Shown: piece after piece, positions 45,026 through 54,383 of the stretch
How positions within the stretch are numbered: the first letter of the stretch is position 1
Layout: every line of letters begins with the position of its first letter
Source: CAVPDG01 sp963702535
GTDB taxonomy: Bacteria; Chloroflexota; Anaerolineae; Anaerolineales; UBA4823
Length of the DNA stretch: 64,000 nucleotides
Assembly: GCA_963702535.1 (NCBI GenBank)
Contig: CAVPDG010000016.1
Coordinates: 248,001 to 312,000, forward strand
Direction of reading: 5' to 3'
Position numbers and translations under genes: made by a program
Notes under the pieces: generated by a model
What the model was told of the DNA's origin: nothing
Seen by the model: only the letters and a program-made list of their open reading frames with translations
Databases searched by the model: none

Positions 45026-45931
45026 ATGCCCTTCATCACGATTTTTTCGGCGCCCAAGCCATTTACCGACCCGCGCATCGATATCATCCAGCGCAACGCC
45101 ATCCGCTCCTGGCTGAGCCTGGGCGAGGAAGTGGGCGTGATCCTGGTGGGCGATGAAGCCGGCATGGCTGCCGTGGCGGCAGAGTACGGCGTGACCCAGC
45201 TCGCCGGTGTGACCTGTAACGCACAAGGCACCCCCCTGGTGAGCTCGATCTTTGCCGAGGCGCGCCGGGCGAGCGACAGCCCGCTGCTCACCTACGTCAA
45301 CGCCGATATCCTGCTGCTGCCGGACTTCCTGGCAGCCGCCCGAGATGTTTCCAGGCAAGCCAACGAGTTCCTGGTGATCGGTCAGCGCTGGGACCTGGAC
45401 GTGGCTGAGTTGCTGGATTTCAGCCCGGGATGGGAGAAGCGCCTGGAGCAGGATGCAGACCGGCGCGGCAAGCTGCACGCCCCGGCAGGCAGCGATTACT
45501 TCCTCTTCCCGCGCCGCCTCTTCACCGATATTCCCGATTTCGCCATCGGGCGCGCCGGCTGGGATAACTGGATGATCTACCACGCCCGCCAGCAAAAATG
45601 GCCTGTGATCGACGCCACGCCCGCCGTGCGCATCATCCACCAGAACCATAACTACAGCCACCTGCCGGACGGCAAGCCGCATTACGACCACCCCAAATCG
45701 TACCAAAACGAGGCGCTGGCTGGCGGCGCCACCAACCTGTTTATGGTGCTGGACTCCGACCGCCAGCTTGTGGACGGGCGCATCCGCTCCCCCAGGCTAA
45801 CCCTGCCGCGCCTGTTGCGTCGCGTCGAGCTGCTCTTCACCCCCCCCGGCACCGTCCGCCAGGGCTGGCGCTGGTTCGCAGCGCGCCGGCTGCGCCGCTT
45901 GCGCCGCCGGATCACAAAAAGCAAGGATTAA
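45026..45931 (+). CDS. Nucleotide-diphospho-sugar transferase-like protein
   Basis: 301 residues. FITIFSAPKPFTDPRIDIIQ, RNAIRSWLSLGEEVGVILVG, LLTYVNADILLLPDFLAAAR (DXD-like NAD) and AGWDNWMIYHARQQKWPVID followed by HQNHNYSHLPDGKPHYDH are characteristic of a glycosyltransferase-like group in bacterial glycan clusters. A GT-A fold is likely and there is no membrane helix. The TAA at 45929 is the only interruption before the next GT2, which continues in the same frame (see findings). Confidence 0.65.
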   Translation: MPFITIFSAPKPFTDPRIDIIQRNAIRSWLSLGEEVGVILVGDEAGMAAVAAEYGVTQLAGVTCNAQGTPLVSSIFAEARRASDSPLLTYVNADILLLPDFLAAARDVSRQANEFLVIGQRWDLDVAELLDFSPGWEKRLEQDADRRGKLHAPAGSDYFLFPRRLFTDIPDFAIGRAGWDNWMIYHARQQKWPVIDATPAVRIIHQNHNYSHLPDGKPHYDHPKSYQNEALAGGATNLFMVLDSDRQLVDGRIRSPRLTLPRLLRRVELLFTPPGTVRQGWRWFAARRLRRLRRRITKSKD

Positions 45932-45997
45932 AGATCGCGCGTCGGTCAAAACCCCGCTAAATCGATCGTCCAGGTCGCCCAACCGGCGGATATCACC

Positions 45998-46903
45998 GTG
46001 GCAATCGTCACCTACATCCCCTACCTGGGCGGCTACTACGCCGAAAGCCTGGAGGTGCTCAAAGCCTGCCTGGGGAGCCTGTGGGCGCACACCGACCTGC
46101 CCTACGATCTGCTGGTTTTCGATAATGCCAGCTGCCCGGAAGTACGCGCTTACCTCTCGGACGCCCAGCAACAAGGCAAGATCCAGTTCCTCGTCGCCTC
46201 GGATCAGAACATCGGCAAAGGCGGCGCCTGGAACCTGATCTTCGGCGGGGCGCCCGGCAAGATCATCGCTTACGCCGACAGCGATATCTACTTCTATCCC
46301 GGCTGGCTATCGGCGCTGGTGCAGGTACTCGAGTCCACACCCAGGGCGGGCATGGTGACCGGCATGCCGTTGTGGAGCCCGCTGGAGTTCTCAACCAGCA
46401 CGATCCAATGGGCGGAGAGCGACCCCGAGGCGCGCCTGGAGCGCGGCGAGCTCCTGCCCTGGGAAGATTACTGGCGCCACCTGCGCAGCCTGGGGTACGA
46501 CGAAGAGAGCTCGCGCGGCTACTACGCCTCGCACGAGTACACCTGCGTGCATTACCGCGGGCAGAGATACTATGTTGGCGCCGGGCATTTCCAGTTCGTG
46601 GCGCGCCGCGAAGTGCTCCTGACGGCATTACCCATCCCCTCCGAGCGCCCCATGGGACAGGTGCGCTCGCTGGACATCGCCCTGGATCAGAGCGGTTATT
46701 TGCGCCTGTCCACGCCGCAATGGTGGGTGCAGCACCTGGGCAACACCCTGCAGGGTTTCCCGGCAGGCGCAGGCGAGCATACAGCCGCGCCAAAGGCAAG
46801 AGGCCACCGCAATGGAAAACGCAGCTGGTGGAGCTGGAGGCCCGCCCACCGCCTGTTGACCTGGATCAACGATAGGACGTTCAAGATCCTGTACCGGAGC
46901 TGA
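45998..46903 (+). CDS. Family 2 glycosyltransferase
   Basis: 301 residues; GT-A motifs VAIVTYIPYLGGYYAESLEV, LLVFDNASCPEVRAYLSDAQ, NIGKGGAWNLIFGGAPGKII and YADSDIYFYPGWLSALV (DXD). The only available start is a GTG inside the first beta strand, and no ribosome-binding site precedes it. The upstream codons (AKSIVQVAQPADIT) are open in frame back to the previous TAA, so the true N-terminus may lie further upstream. The C-terminus is basic. It likely transfers a sugar in the cytoplasm. Confidence 0.75.
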   Translation: MAIVTYIPYLGGYYAESLEVLKACLGSLWAHTDLPYDLLVFDNASCPEVRAYLSDAQQQGKIQFLVASDQNIGKGGAWNLIFGGAPGKIIAYADSDIYFYPGWLSALVQVLESTPRAGMVTGMPLWSPLEFSTSTIQWAESDPEARLERGELLPWEDYWRHLRSLGYDEESSRGYYASHEYTCVHYRGQRYYVGAGHFQFVARREVLLTALPIPSERPMGQVRSLDIALDQSGYLRLSTPQWWVQHLGNTLQGFPAGAGEHTAAPKARGHRNGKRSWWSWRPAHRLLTWINDRTFKILYRS

Positions 46904-46937
46904 AGCAATATTTTCCTCCGTAAATAGGAGAGGGATC

Positions 46938-46982
46938 CGATTTTGTGTTGTGTGCGGCGTCGCCGCACACAACACAAAATCG
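46938..46982. terminator. Perfect 22-bp inverted repeat between glycosyltransferase genes
   Basis: Arms 46938-46959 and 46961-46982 are exact complements around one T. It lies 34 bases after the GT2 stop and 36 bases before the next start, within a co-directional run. It may terminate, attenuate or stabilise the transcript. No T-tract follows. Confidence 0.55.
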
Positions 46983-47018
46983 TAGTTCCTCGAATTTCCG
47001 GAGAGGTTCAAAGAGGAC

Positions 47019-48443
47019 ATGCCACCTAAAACAGTTGTGATCAGCGCAGACCACGGTCTGGCGATCGTCTATTTCCTGCAAAGCGAGGTTGTCAATACCA
47101 TGCTCGAGAGCGGCGTCCAGGTGGTGCTGCTCACCGATGAAGCCCTGCTGGATAAGATCCAGGAGCGCTTCGGCAGGCCGGGGCTGGTGGTCGATAGCCT
47201 GCGCCTCAAGCAAGCCCGCCAGTATTTCCAGAGCGAGCACAATTCGCAGCAATGGTGGCTGGATTTCTTCCGCCGCGCCGGCGCCTCCAGGCGCATGAAC
47301 CTCGAGACGGTGAACAACTACGTCAACTGGGTGAAGACCGAAGCCCCCGCCAAGCGCAAGGCGATCTTCCCCCTGGTGCGCGGCGCGGTGGGGGTGATGC
47401 GCCGCTGGTATCCCGCCCGGCGCGCCCTGGTCAAGCGCCAACACCGGTTTACCCCCAATATTTACAGCGACCTGTTGGCGCGCTACAAACCGGACCTGGT
47501 GGTTGCCAGCACAGCAGGCTGGCGCATGGACCGCTACCTGCTGCGCGAAGCGCACCTCCAGAACGTGCGCACAGCTGCCATCGTCCTGGGTTGGGATAAC
47601 CCCAGTAGCCACGGCTTACCCGGCTCCCTGATCGATGATATTTCCTGCTGGTCTGAGCCGCAGAAGCAGGAGCTTATCCTCGGCTCAGATTGGAATGCAG
47701 AGCACATCCACATCGGCGGCATACCGATCTACGACGGCTATTTTCGCAAGCAATGGCTCCTGCCGCGCCTGGAATACTTCCGGATGCACGGGCTGGATCC
47801 AGAGCGCAAGCTCTTGGGCTACGCCTGCAGCTTTGTGACCTACTCTCCCAACATCCAGAATATCGAAGCCCTGGCGCGCCTGGTGGCGCAGGATGCGCTG
47901 GAGCAGCCCTGCCAGCTCCTGGTGCGCCTGCACCCCAACCACTTCTCGGACGTCAAGCGCTGGGCAGGCGAGCGCGAGCAGATCCGCAAGCTGGTCGCCG
48001 AGACGCCCAACGTCTTCCTGGTTGAGCCGGTGCCGCTGGGCGGCGAGCTGGGCTACTACTCCGGCGAGGATATGCACGAGAAATCTTCCATGATGGCGCA
48101 TTCGGACGTATTCCTGACCGTTTACTCGACCATGGTGGTGGAAGCCTCGATCCATGCCGCGCCGATCGTCAGCGTGACCATCAATTCGCCTACCGGCTGG
48201 CCCGGCGAGTACACCCTGCCCCTGACCAAGATCGGCGGCTGGCCCACGCACTCGCGCTTCCGCCAGGCGGGCGCCGGGCGGGTCGCCACGAACGAAGCCG
48301 AGCTGCGCCAGGCAGTGAATGCCTGCCTGAGCAACCCCACCCTGGACCTCCAGGCGCAGGCTGCCTTCGTCGCTCAAGAATGCACGTATACCGATGGGAG
48401 CGCCGGCAAGCGCACGGGACAGTACCTGGCCGGGCTGGCATAA
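47019..48443 (+). CDS. CDP-glycerol glycerophosphotransferase-like GT-B protein
   Basis: 474 residues. Centre and C-terminus show RYKPDLVVASTAGWRMDRYL, CQLLVRLHPNHFSDVKRW (the basic HPN motif), VFLVEPVPLGGELGYYSG, MMAHSDVFLTVYSTMVVEAS and IHAAPIVSVTINSPTGWPG. That order is seen in CDP-glycerol glycerophosphotransferase-like and surface-polysaccharide GT-B proteins. No membrane helices are obvious. It may add a polyol-phosphate or a sugar to the glycan. AGAGGA lies close before the ATG and the palindrome at 46938 precedes it. Confidence 0.65.
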   Translation: MPPKTVVISADHGLAIVYFLQSEVVNTMLESGVQVVLLTDEALLDKIQERFGRPGLVVDSLRLKQARQYFQSEHNSQQWWLDFFRRAGASRRMNLETVNNYVNWVKTEAPAKRKAIFPLVRGAVGVMRRWYPARRALVKRQHRFTPNIYSDLLARYKPDLVVASTAGWRMDRYLLREAHLQNVRTAAIVLGWDNPSSHGLPGSLIDDISCWSEPQKQELILGSDWNAEHIHIGGIPIYDGYFRKQWLLPRLEYFRMHGLDPERKLLGYACSFVTYSPNIQNIEALARLVAQDALEQPCQLLVRLHPNHFSDVKRWAGEREQIRKLVAETPNVFLVEPVPLGGELGYYSGEDMHEKSSMMAHSDVFLTVYSTMVVEASIHAAPIVSVTINSPTGWPGEYTLPLTKIGGWPTHSRFRQAGAGRVATNEAELRQAVNACLSNPTLDLQAQAAFVAQECTYTDGSAGKRTGQYLAGLA

Positions 48444-48470
48444 CCCTATCCTTCAGGCGAGAGCCACAGA

Positions 48471-49504
48471 ATGTCTATGGATTTGACCCAACGCATCAAG
48501 CTTGCCGCGACGATCTTGATCAAAGGCGCCGCTCCCGAAAAGCCGCAGCGCGAGCTTATCCCGCCCATCTCCCCAGAAGAGGCGGCTGAAGCCCGGCTGT
48601 TCTTCCCCATGCCGAAGTTCTTCATCTTCGGTCACGCCCGCTCCGGCACCACGCTGCTCACCCGCCTGCTGCGCGTGCACCCGGATGTACATTGCAACTA
48701 CCAGGCGCATTTCTTCAGCCGCCCGCCGCTGCTGAAAGCACTGGTGAGCGATCCCGAGGTGGGCGCCTGGCTGACGCGGCGCAGCAACCGCTGGAACCGC
48801 GGCCGGGACCTCTCGCCGGTGGTGCTGCGGGCGGTGAGCGATTTCATCCTGGAGCGCGACGCCCGCCAGGCGGGCAAGAGCATCGTGGGGGATAAGAGCC
48901 CCAACAGCCTGCTGGATGACCGCGCCGTCCAGCTCTTGCACGATGTCTACCCGGATGCAAGGCTGGTGTTCATCGTGCGCGACGGGCGAGACGCAGCCCT
49001 CTCGCACCGCTTCCAAACGTTCATCGACGCCACGCAGCACATGAGCAAAGAGGATTTCCAAATCCGAGACGCCTACGCCGCGATGCAGGACCTTTCTCAC
49101 GCGGTGAGCGCTCGCTCTTCACCGAAAAAGGCATCCGCCGGGCAGCCGAAGGCTGGATGCATAACGTCAGGACGACCACCCAGGCAGGGCAGGAGCTTTT
49201 CGGCGAGCAGTTCCTCACCCTGCGCTACGAGGACATGCTCGAACACCCGTGGCCCGAGCTGCGGCGGGTTTGGGAGTTCATTGGCGCAGATGGTTCGACT
49301 GCGGGGTTGGAAGCCGCCCTGGCGGCAGAAATGGCGCAGAACCCGGACGCCGACTGGCAACAGCAGAAAGCCGGCGATATCGCCCAGAGCATGCAAAAAG
49401 GCAGGCGCGGCACGTGGCGAGAGCTGTTCACGCCGCGCGACCGGGCAGTCTTCCTGAACATTGCCGGCGACACCCTGGAAGCCTGGGGTTACGAGGTCGA
49501 TTAA
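48471..49504 (+). CDS. PAPS-dependent sulfotransferase (frameshifted)
   Basis: Transfers sulfate from PAPS to a glycan hydroxyl. The 5'-phosphosulfate-binding loop is FIFGHARSGTTLLTRLLRVH and the 3'-phosphate-binding segment is LVFIVRDGRDAALSHRF. The C-terminal half (GWMHNVR, ELFGEQFLTLRYEDMLEHPW) lies in another frame (49157-49504). One missing G near 49102-49104 (CACGCGGTGAG) explains it and gives GERSLFTEKGIRRAAEG. Its PAPS donor can come from the Sat-CysC fusion at 57778-59552. The TAA stop is followed at once by the next GTG start. Confidence 0.85.
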
Positions 49505-50533
49505 GTGAAGTTCCTGATCGCCGGGTTGGGCTCGATCGGGCGTCGCCACCTGCGTAACCTGCTGGCGCTGGGTGAGCGGGACATTCTGCTCTACCGCACC
49601 CACCAGAGCAGCCTGCCTGACGATGAGCTGGCGGGGCTCCCGGTAGCCGCCGACCTGAAAGCCGCCCTGGCATGGCAGCCGGATGTGGTCATCGTCTCCA
49701 ACCCGACCGCCCTGCACCTGGCGGTAGCCATCCCGGCGGCGCGGGCGGGCTGCCATCTCCTGCTGGAAAAACCCGTATCGCATACCCTGGCAGGCTTGGA
49801 CGAGCTCAGCGAGGCGGTACAGGAGAGCGGCAGCCGCGTGCTGGTCGGCTACCAGTTCCGCTTCCACCCCGGTCTGCAGAAAGCAGCGGCGCTGCTGCAG
49901 GCGGGTGCGATCGGTCGCCCGCTGAGCACCCGCGCCCATTGGGGCGAGTACCTGCCCGGCTGGCATCCCTGGGAAGACTACCGCCAGAGCTACAGCGCTC
50001 AAGCCAGCCTGGGCGGTGGCGCTCTCCTCACCCTTTCCCACCCGCTGGATTATTTGCGCTGGATGTTTGGAGACGTGGAGTCGGTCTGGGCGTTTGCCGG
50101 AAAGCAAAGCGACCTGGAGCTGGATGTGGAAGACTGCGCCGAGGTCGGGCTGCACTTTATGCAGGGGACTCTGGCAAGCGTCCATTTGGATTATAATCAA
50201 CGCCCGCCCCAACATAGCCTGGAGGTCATCGGCGCTCAGGGCGCCTTGCGCTGGGATAACGCCGATGGCGCCATCTCGGTGTTCGAGAGCCAGGAGTCCA
50301 GCGGCGCAGGGGCATGGTGCACCTATCCCATCCAGGAGACGTTTGGCGAGGCGAAAGCCTTCGAGCGCAACGATTTATTCCTGGCTGAGATGCGCCACCT
50401 CATCCAGGTGGCGCAGGGCAGTGCATCACCCGTCTGCAGCCTGGAAGACGGCATCCAGGCGCTGCGCATCGCCGTGGCGGCAGGACAATCCGCACGGCAA
50501 GGCATGCTGGTAAAGCCGGAAAGCTTAGAATAA
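49505..50533 (+). CDS. Gfo/Idh/MocA-family oxidoreductase
   Basis: 342 residues. NAD(P)-binding FLIAGLGSIGRRHLRNLLAL, then VVIVSNPTALHLAVAIPAAR, and the catalytic LLLEKPVSHTLAGLDEL with the family EKP motif. YQFRFHPGLQKAAALL and LGGGALLTLSHPLDYLRWMF complete the C-terminal dimerisation domain. Such enzymes oxidise or reduce nucleotide-sugar or sugar carbons; PtmF of legionaminate loci is one relative by context. GTG start directly after the sulfotransferase stop. Confidence 0.82.
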   Translation: MKFLIAGLGSIGRRHLRNLLALGERDILLYRTHQSSLPDDELAGLPVAADLKAALAWQPDVVIVSNPTALHLAVAIPAARAGCHLLLEKPVSHTLAGLDELSEAVQESGSRVLVGYQFRFHPGLQKAAALLQAGAIGRPLSTRAHWGEYLPGWHPWEDYRQSYSAQASLGGGALLTLSHPLDYLRWMFGDVESVWAFAGKQSDLELDVEDCAEVGLHFMQGTLASVHLDYNQRPPQHSLEVIGAQGALRWDNADGAISVFESQESSGAGAWCTYPIQETFGEAKAFERNDLFLAEMRHLIQVAQGSASPVCSLEDGIQALRIAVAAGQSARQGMLVKPESLE

Positions 50534-51487
50534 ATGGAAATCTCCCCCAAAACCTACGAACCGGTAAATTGCGTCCTCTGTGGGCGCACTGAGACTAGGC
50601 TGGTCGCCAGCAAAGGCCAGTTTGGCTGGGACACCTTCGTCTCGATCTGCAAGAGCTGCGGCTTGGTTTTCCTCAACCCGCGCTGGACCAAAGATGGCTA
50701 CAACTATTTCTACGCCAGCGAGTACGACCAGTATTACCGCTTCGACGAAGACAAAGCCACCGAGAAAGAGCAGCGCAAGGCAAAAGTGGTTTGGGAGCGC
50801 CTGGTAAAGTACACGCCTGCGAATTTCGCCACAGCCCTGGACATCGGCTGTGGGCTGGGCTGGTGCCTGCATACCGTCCAGCAAGAATCTCCGGAGACGC
50901 GTATCGCCGGCATCGAGCCATCTGATGCCTGCTCGGAGCATTTCGTCAACCAGATTGGCGGCGAGCTGGTCGCCAGGGATGTGGATTCGGACTGGCACCT
51001 GGCAAACCAGGGGCGCTTCGACCTGATCATCTTCCGCCACGTCCTGGAGCACCTGCTCGACCCGGTCGTCGTGCTGGAGAAAGTCACCCAGACCCTATCG
51101 CCGCAAGGCGTGCTCTACATCGCCGTGCCGGATATGATGCACCCCGATGGCTCGCTTGCCGATTTCTGGTATCGCTGCGTCCACACCTACTACTACTCGA
51201 AGACAACATTAAGGCGCATCGCCGCCCGCGCCGGTCTGCAGCCGGTGACCATGCAGGAGGAGAGCTCCGAGCTGTGGGCGATCTTCCGCAAGGGACAGGC
51301 GGCAGACGAGCCTGCGCCGGTTTCGGTGTACAAAGAGCAGATGGCTGCCCTGCGCCAATACAAGCGCAAGCGCCTGCTGCGCAGCGTTCTGCTCATCTTC
51401 TCACCCGATAAGGCGCCAAAGTCGCTCAAGAACCTGGTACCCAAGGGTTTGCGCGCCAGGTTCCGCAACCTAGTCTACCGGCATTGA
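50534..51487 (+). CDS. Class I methyltransferase with N-terminal zinc motif
   Basis: 317 residues. Two cysteine pairs near the N-terminus (CVLCGRTET and CKSCGLVFLN) form a small zinc knuckle, as in sugar C-methyltransferases. The SAM domain has FATALDIGCGLGWCLHTVQQ, RIAGIEPSDACSEHF and LIIFRHVLEHLLDPVVVLEK. It may add a C- or O-methyl group to a nucleotide sugar or the glycan. The ATG follows the previous TAA directly. The basic C-terminus is probably unstructured. Confidence 0.82.
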   Translation: MEISPKTYEPVNCVLCGRTETRLVASKGQFGWDTFVSICKSCGLVFLNPRWTKDGYNYFYASEYDQYYRFDEDKATEKEQRKAKVVWERLVKYTPANFATALDIGCGLGWCLHTVQQESPETRIAGIEPSDACSEHFVNQIGGELVARDVDSDWHLANQGRFDLIIFRHVLEHLLDPVVVLEKVTQTLSPQGVLYIAVPDMMHPDGSLADFWYRCVHTYYYSKTTLRRIAARAGLQPVTMQEESSELWAIFRKGQAADEPAPVSVYKEQMAALRQYKRKRLLRSVLLIFSPDKAPKSLKNLVPKGLRARFRNLVYRH

Positions 51488-51516
51488 TCCCGCGCGGCAA
51501 TTTTTAGAGGGAACCC

Positions 51517-53277
51517 ATGGCAAAGAACATCGATAGTCTCTTCATCTCTCCCGATGCCAGCATCCGCCAGGCGATGCAGGTCATCGAGAGCGGACCCCAC
51601 CGCGCCGGGCTATCCGGACTCGCCATCGTGGTCGACAACCAGCGGCGCCTGGCAGGCGTGGTCACCGACGGAGATATCCGCTCTGCCATCCTGCACGATA
51701 TGAGCCTGGAAACGAACGTGGCAGCCATCATGACGCGCGACCCGATCGCGGTGACGAACTTCACCACACCGATGCAGATGTACGAGCGCGTGGTAGACAT
51801 GCTGAAGGGCAGCACGCGGATGCTGGACCGCGGCGCAGGCAAGATCCTGGTCGTGGATGACGAGCGCCGCGTGGTGGATGTGATCTCCTTCCTGAACCTG
51901 TGGCTGCAGGCGGATGTCAAGACGCGCAAGATCGCTGTCTTGGGGCTGGGCTTCGTCGGCCTGACCCTGGCGGTAGTCATGGCGGATTCCGGCTTTTCCG
52001 TGCTGGGCGTCGAAACCCAGGAGGCGGTGGTCGAGTCGCTGCGCCGGGGCGTGCCGCACTTCTATGAATCCGGGCTGGCGAACCAGCTTCGCTTCCACAT
52101 CGGGCGGCAGCTACAGGTCGAGACGCGCTTGCAACCGGGCGAGTGCGACGTGTATATCATCTCGGTCGGCACGCCCGTCGATGAGAACCACCAGCCTGTG
52201 CTGCACGCCGTGGAGGCAGCGGCGCGCGACGTGGGCAAAGCGCTCAAGCCCGGCGACGCCGTCATGCTGCGCTCCACCGTGCCGGTGGGCACCACGCGCG
52301 ATTTCGTCCTGCCCATCCTGGAGCAGGAATCCGGCTTGCGCGGCGGCAAGGATTTCTCGCTGGTTTTTGCGCCCGAGCGCACTGTAGCCGGCAAAGCCAT
52401 CAAAGAGCTGCGCAGCCTGCCGCAGATCATCGGCGCTCTCGACTTGCAGGGGGCGGAAGTGGCGGCTGCCATCTTCCGCGAGCTCACACCGACGATCGTG
52501 ATGGTGGATTCGCTGGAAGCCGCCGAGATGGTCAAGCTGGTCAACAACACCTTCCGCGATACAATCTTCTCCTTCGCCAACGAGATCGCCCTGGTGTGCG
52601 AGAGGTACGGGCTGGATGCCTTCAAGATCATCGACGCCGCCAACGAAGGCTACCCGCGCGACCCGGTGCCCATGCCCAGCCCCGGCGTGGGCGGCGTGTG
52701 CCTGAAGAAAGACCCGTATTTGCTCAAGTCGACCGCCGAGGCGAGGGGCATCCAGCCCTCGATCCTGGGGCGCAGCCGCCAGGTGAACGAGTACATGCCT
52801 TTCCACCTGTACCAGAAATTCCTGCGCTTCCTGGAGGCGACCGGTCGTCAGCCGCAGGGAAGCCGGGTCTTCGTGGTGGGATTCGCGTTCAAGGGCTGGC
52901 CCGAGACCTCCGACATGCGCGATTCAAGCACGCTGGAGCTGGTGCGCTACCTGCGCCAGGCGGGCGTGAAGCTGCTCGGATTCGACCCCGTGGTCAACGC
53001 TGCTACCCTCGAGAGCGTGCCCGGCGTGCAGGCTTGCTCGCTGCGCGAGGGATTCCAGGACGCCGATTGCGTCTTCATCATGAACAACCACCCATCCTAC
53101 GAGGATTGGAACCTGCACGAGCTGATGAAGACGCTGCGCAAGCCATCCCTGTTCGTCGACGGCTGGCATATGTTCCGCATCGAGGACATCACCCGCGTGG
53201 CAGGCGTCAGCTACAGCTCGGTTAGCCAGGATCAAGGCTGGCCCGAAACGGCGCAGGCGCCTGACGCCGCCCGATAA
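51517..53277 (+). CDS. CBS-pair/nucleotide-sugar dehydrogenase fusion
   Basis: 586 residues. Residues about 5-130 form a CBS pair: ASIRQAMQVIESGPHRAGLS, AIVVDNQRRLAGVVTDGDIR, AAIMTRDPIAV, KILVVDDERRVVDVISF. Residues about 136-560 form a UDP-glucose/UDP-HexNAc dehydrogenase: KIAVLGLGFVGLTLAVVMAD, STVPVGTTRDFVLPIL, LVFAPERTVAGKAIKELRSL, MVKLVNNTFRDTIFSFANEI, the catalytic Cys in GVGGVCLKKDPYLLKS, and FAFKGWPETSDMRDSSTLEL. It makes a UDP-uronic acid, perhaps of the ManNAcA/GlcNAcA type. The CBS pair is normally found fused to the nucleotidyltransferase PtmE; here it may sense adenine nucleotides. RBS AGAGGGA precedes the ATG. Confidence 0.85.
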   Translation: MAKNIDSLFISPDASIRQAMQVIESGPHRAGLSGLAIVVDNQRRLAGVVTDGDIRSAILHDMSLETNVAAIMTRDPIAVTNFTTPMQMYERVVDMLKGSTRMLDRGAGKILVVDDERRVVDVISFLNLWLQADVKTRKIAVLGLGFVGLTLAVVMADSGFSVLGVETQEAVVESLRRGVPHFYESGLANQLRFHIGRQLQVETRLQPGECDVYIISVGTPVDENHQPVLHAVEAAARDVGKALKPGDAVMLRSTVPVGTTRDFVLPILEQESGLRGGKDFSLVFAPERTVAGKAIKELRSLPQIIGALDLQGAEVAAAIFRELTPTIVMVDSLEAAEMVKLVNNTFRDTIFSFANEIALVCERYGLDAFKIIDAANEGYPRDPVPMPSPGVGGVCLKKDPYLLKSTAEARGIQPSILGRSRQVNEYMPFHLYQKFLRFLEATGRQPQGSRVFVVGFAFKGWPETSDMRDSSTLELVRYLRQAGVKLLGFDPVVNAATLESVPGVQACSLREGFQDADCVFIMNNHPSYEDWNLHELMKTLRKPSLFVDGWHMFRIEDITRVAGVSYSSVSQDQGWPETAQAPDAAR

Positions 53278-53291
53278 CAAGACAGCCCCGC

Positions 53292-54383
53292 ATGCCTGAA
53301 ACACCGGATAAAACCAGCCATCCCATCTATGCCGTGCTGCTGGCAGGCGGGAAAGGGACGCGCCTGTGGCCGCTCAGCCGCCAGGCGCACCCCAAGCAGT
53401 TCCTCGCCATCCCAAGCGGGACGCCGACCCTGCTACAAGGGGCAGCGCGCCGGGCGGTAGAGGTCAGCGGCTCTTTGGACCGCGTGCTGGTGCTGGTGCA
53501 GGAAGAGCACGCCGATATCGTGCGCGAGCAATTGCCCGACCTGCCCCCCGAGAACCTGGTCGTCGAGCCGCTCGGACGCAGCACAGCCGCCTCGATCGGT
53601 CTGGCAGCCATTACCCTGGAAAAGCGCCTGCCGGGGACGCTGATGGCAGTGCTGCCTTCCGACCACCTGTTCAGCGACGAGCGACCCTGGCTGGCTGCGC
53701 TGCGCGCCGCGCTGGACTTCGCCGCCGGGAGCGAGCGCCTGGTGACCCTGGGAATAACGCCGCAGAGCGCATCCCCCAATTACGGTTACCTGCACCTGGG
53801 GCAGGAGCTGGCATCCCTGCAGGGACGCCGGATTTACGCGGTGCAAGCGTTCACCGAGAAACCCGATCCCACCCTGGCGCGCGCTTTTTGGGAGAGCGGG
53901 GAATACCTGTGGAACACGGGCACATTTGTCTGGCAGACGAGCGTTTTCCTGGCAGCGGTTGAGCAGCACATGCCGGGGCTTTTTGCCGGTCTGCAGCGCA
54001 TCGATTTCGACCCGGCAAGCCTGAGGGCAGTCTACCCGACCTTTGAGGATATCTCTGTGGATTACGGCATCATGGAAAAAGCGGCGGGTGTGGCTGTGGT
54101 GCGCGGCGATTTCGAGCGCATCGATGTGGGCAACCTGTCCACGCTGGGAGACCTGCTGGAAGGCAACGCGCAGGGCAACGCCGTCGCGGGGTTGCTGGTG
54201 GAGAAAGACAGTCGGGATAACGTCATCTATTCGGACGAGGGTCTGGTGGGCTTGATCGGTGTGCAGGATATGATCGTCGTGCGCAAAGGGGATGTGGTAC
54301 TGGTTTGTCCCAAAGAGCGCGCCCGGGAGGTTAAAGACCTGGTGGCGATGTTGGCAGAGAAGGACCTGGACAAATTCCGATGA
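53292..54383 (+). CDS. manC: Mannose-1-phosphate guanylyltransferase
   Basis: Makes GDP-mannose from GTP and Man-1-P. 363 residues; pyrophosphorylase signature AVLLAGGKGTRLWPLSRQAH followed by PKQFL, LVVEPLGRSTAASIGLAAIT, VLPSDHLFSDERPWLAAL, GYLHLGQE, AFTEKPD and WNTGTFVW. VDYGIMEKA and the C-terminal left-handed helix residues (GLIGVQDMIVVRKGDVVLVC) complete a stand-alone enzyme without the isomerase half. Its product feeds mannosyltransferases and Gmd. The stop overlaps the next ATG. Confidence 0.92.
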   Translation: MPETPDKTSHPIYAVLLAGGKGTRLWPLSRQAHPKQFLAIPSGTPTLLQGAARRAVEVSGSLDRVLVLVQEEHADIVREQLPDLPPENLVVEPLGRSTAASIGLAAITLEKRLPGTLMAVLPSDHLFSDERPWLAALRAALDFAAGSERLVTLGITPQSASPNYGYLHLGQELASLQGRRIYAVQAFTEKPDPTLARAFWESGEYLWNTGTFVWQTSVFLAAVEQHMPGLFAGLQRIDFDPASLRAVYPTFEDISVDYGIMEKAAGVAVVRGDFERIDVGNLSTLGDLLEGNAQGNAVAGLLVEKDSRDNVIYSDEGLVGLIGVQDMIVVRKGDVVLVCPKERAREVKDLVAMLAEKDLDKFR

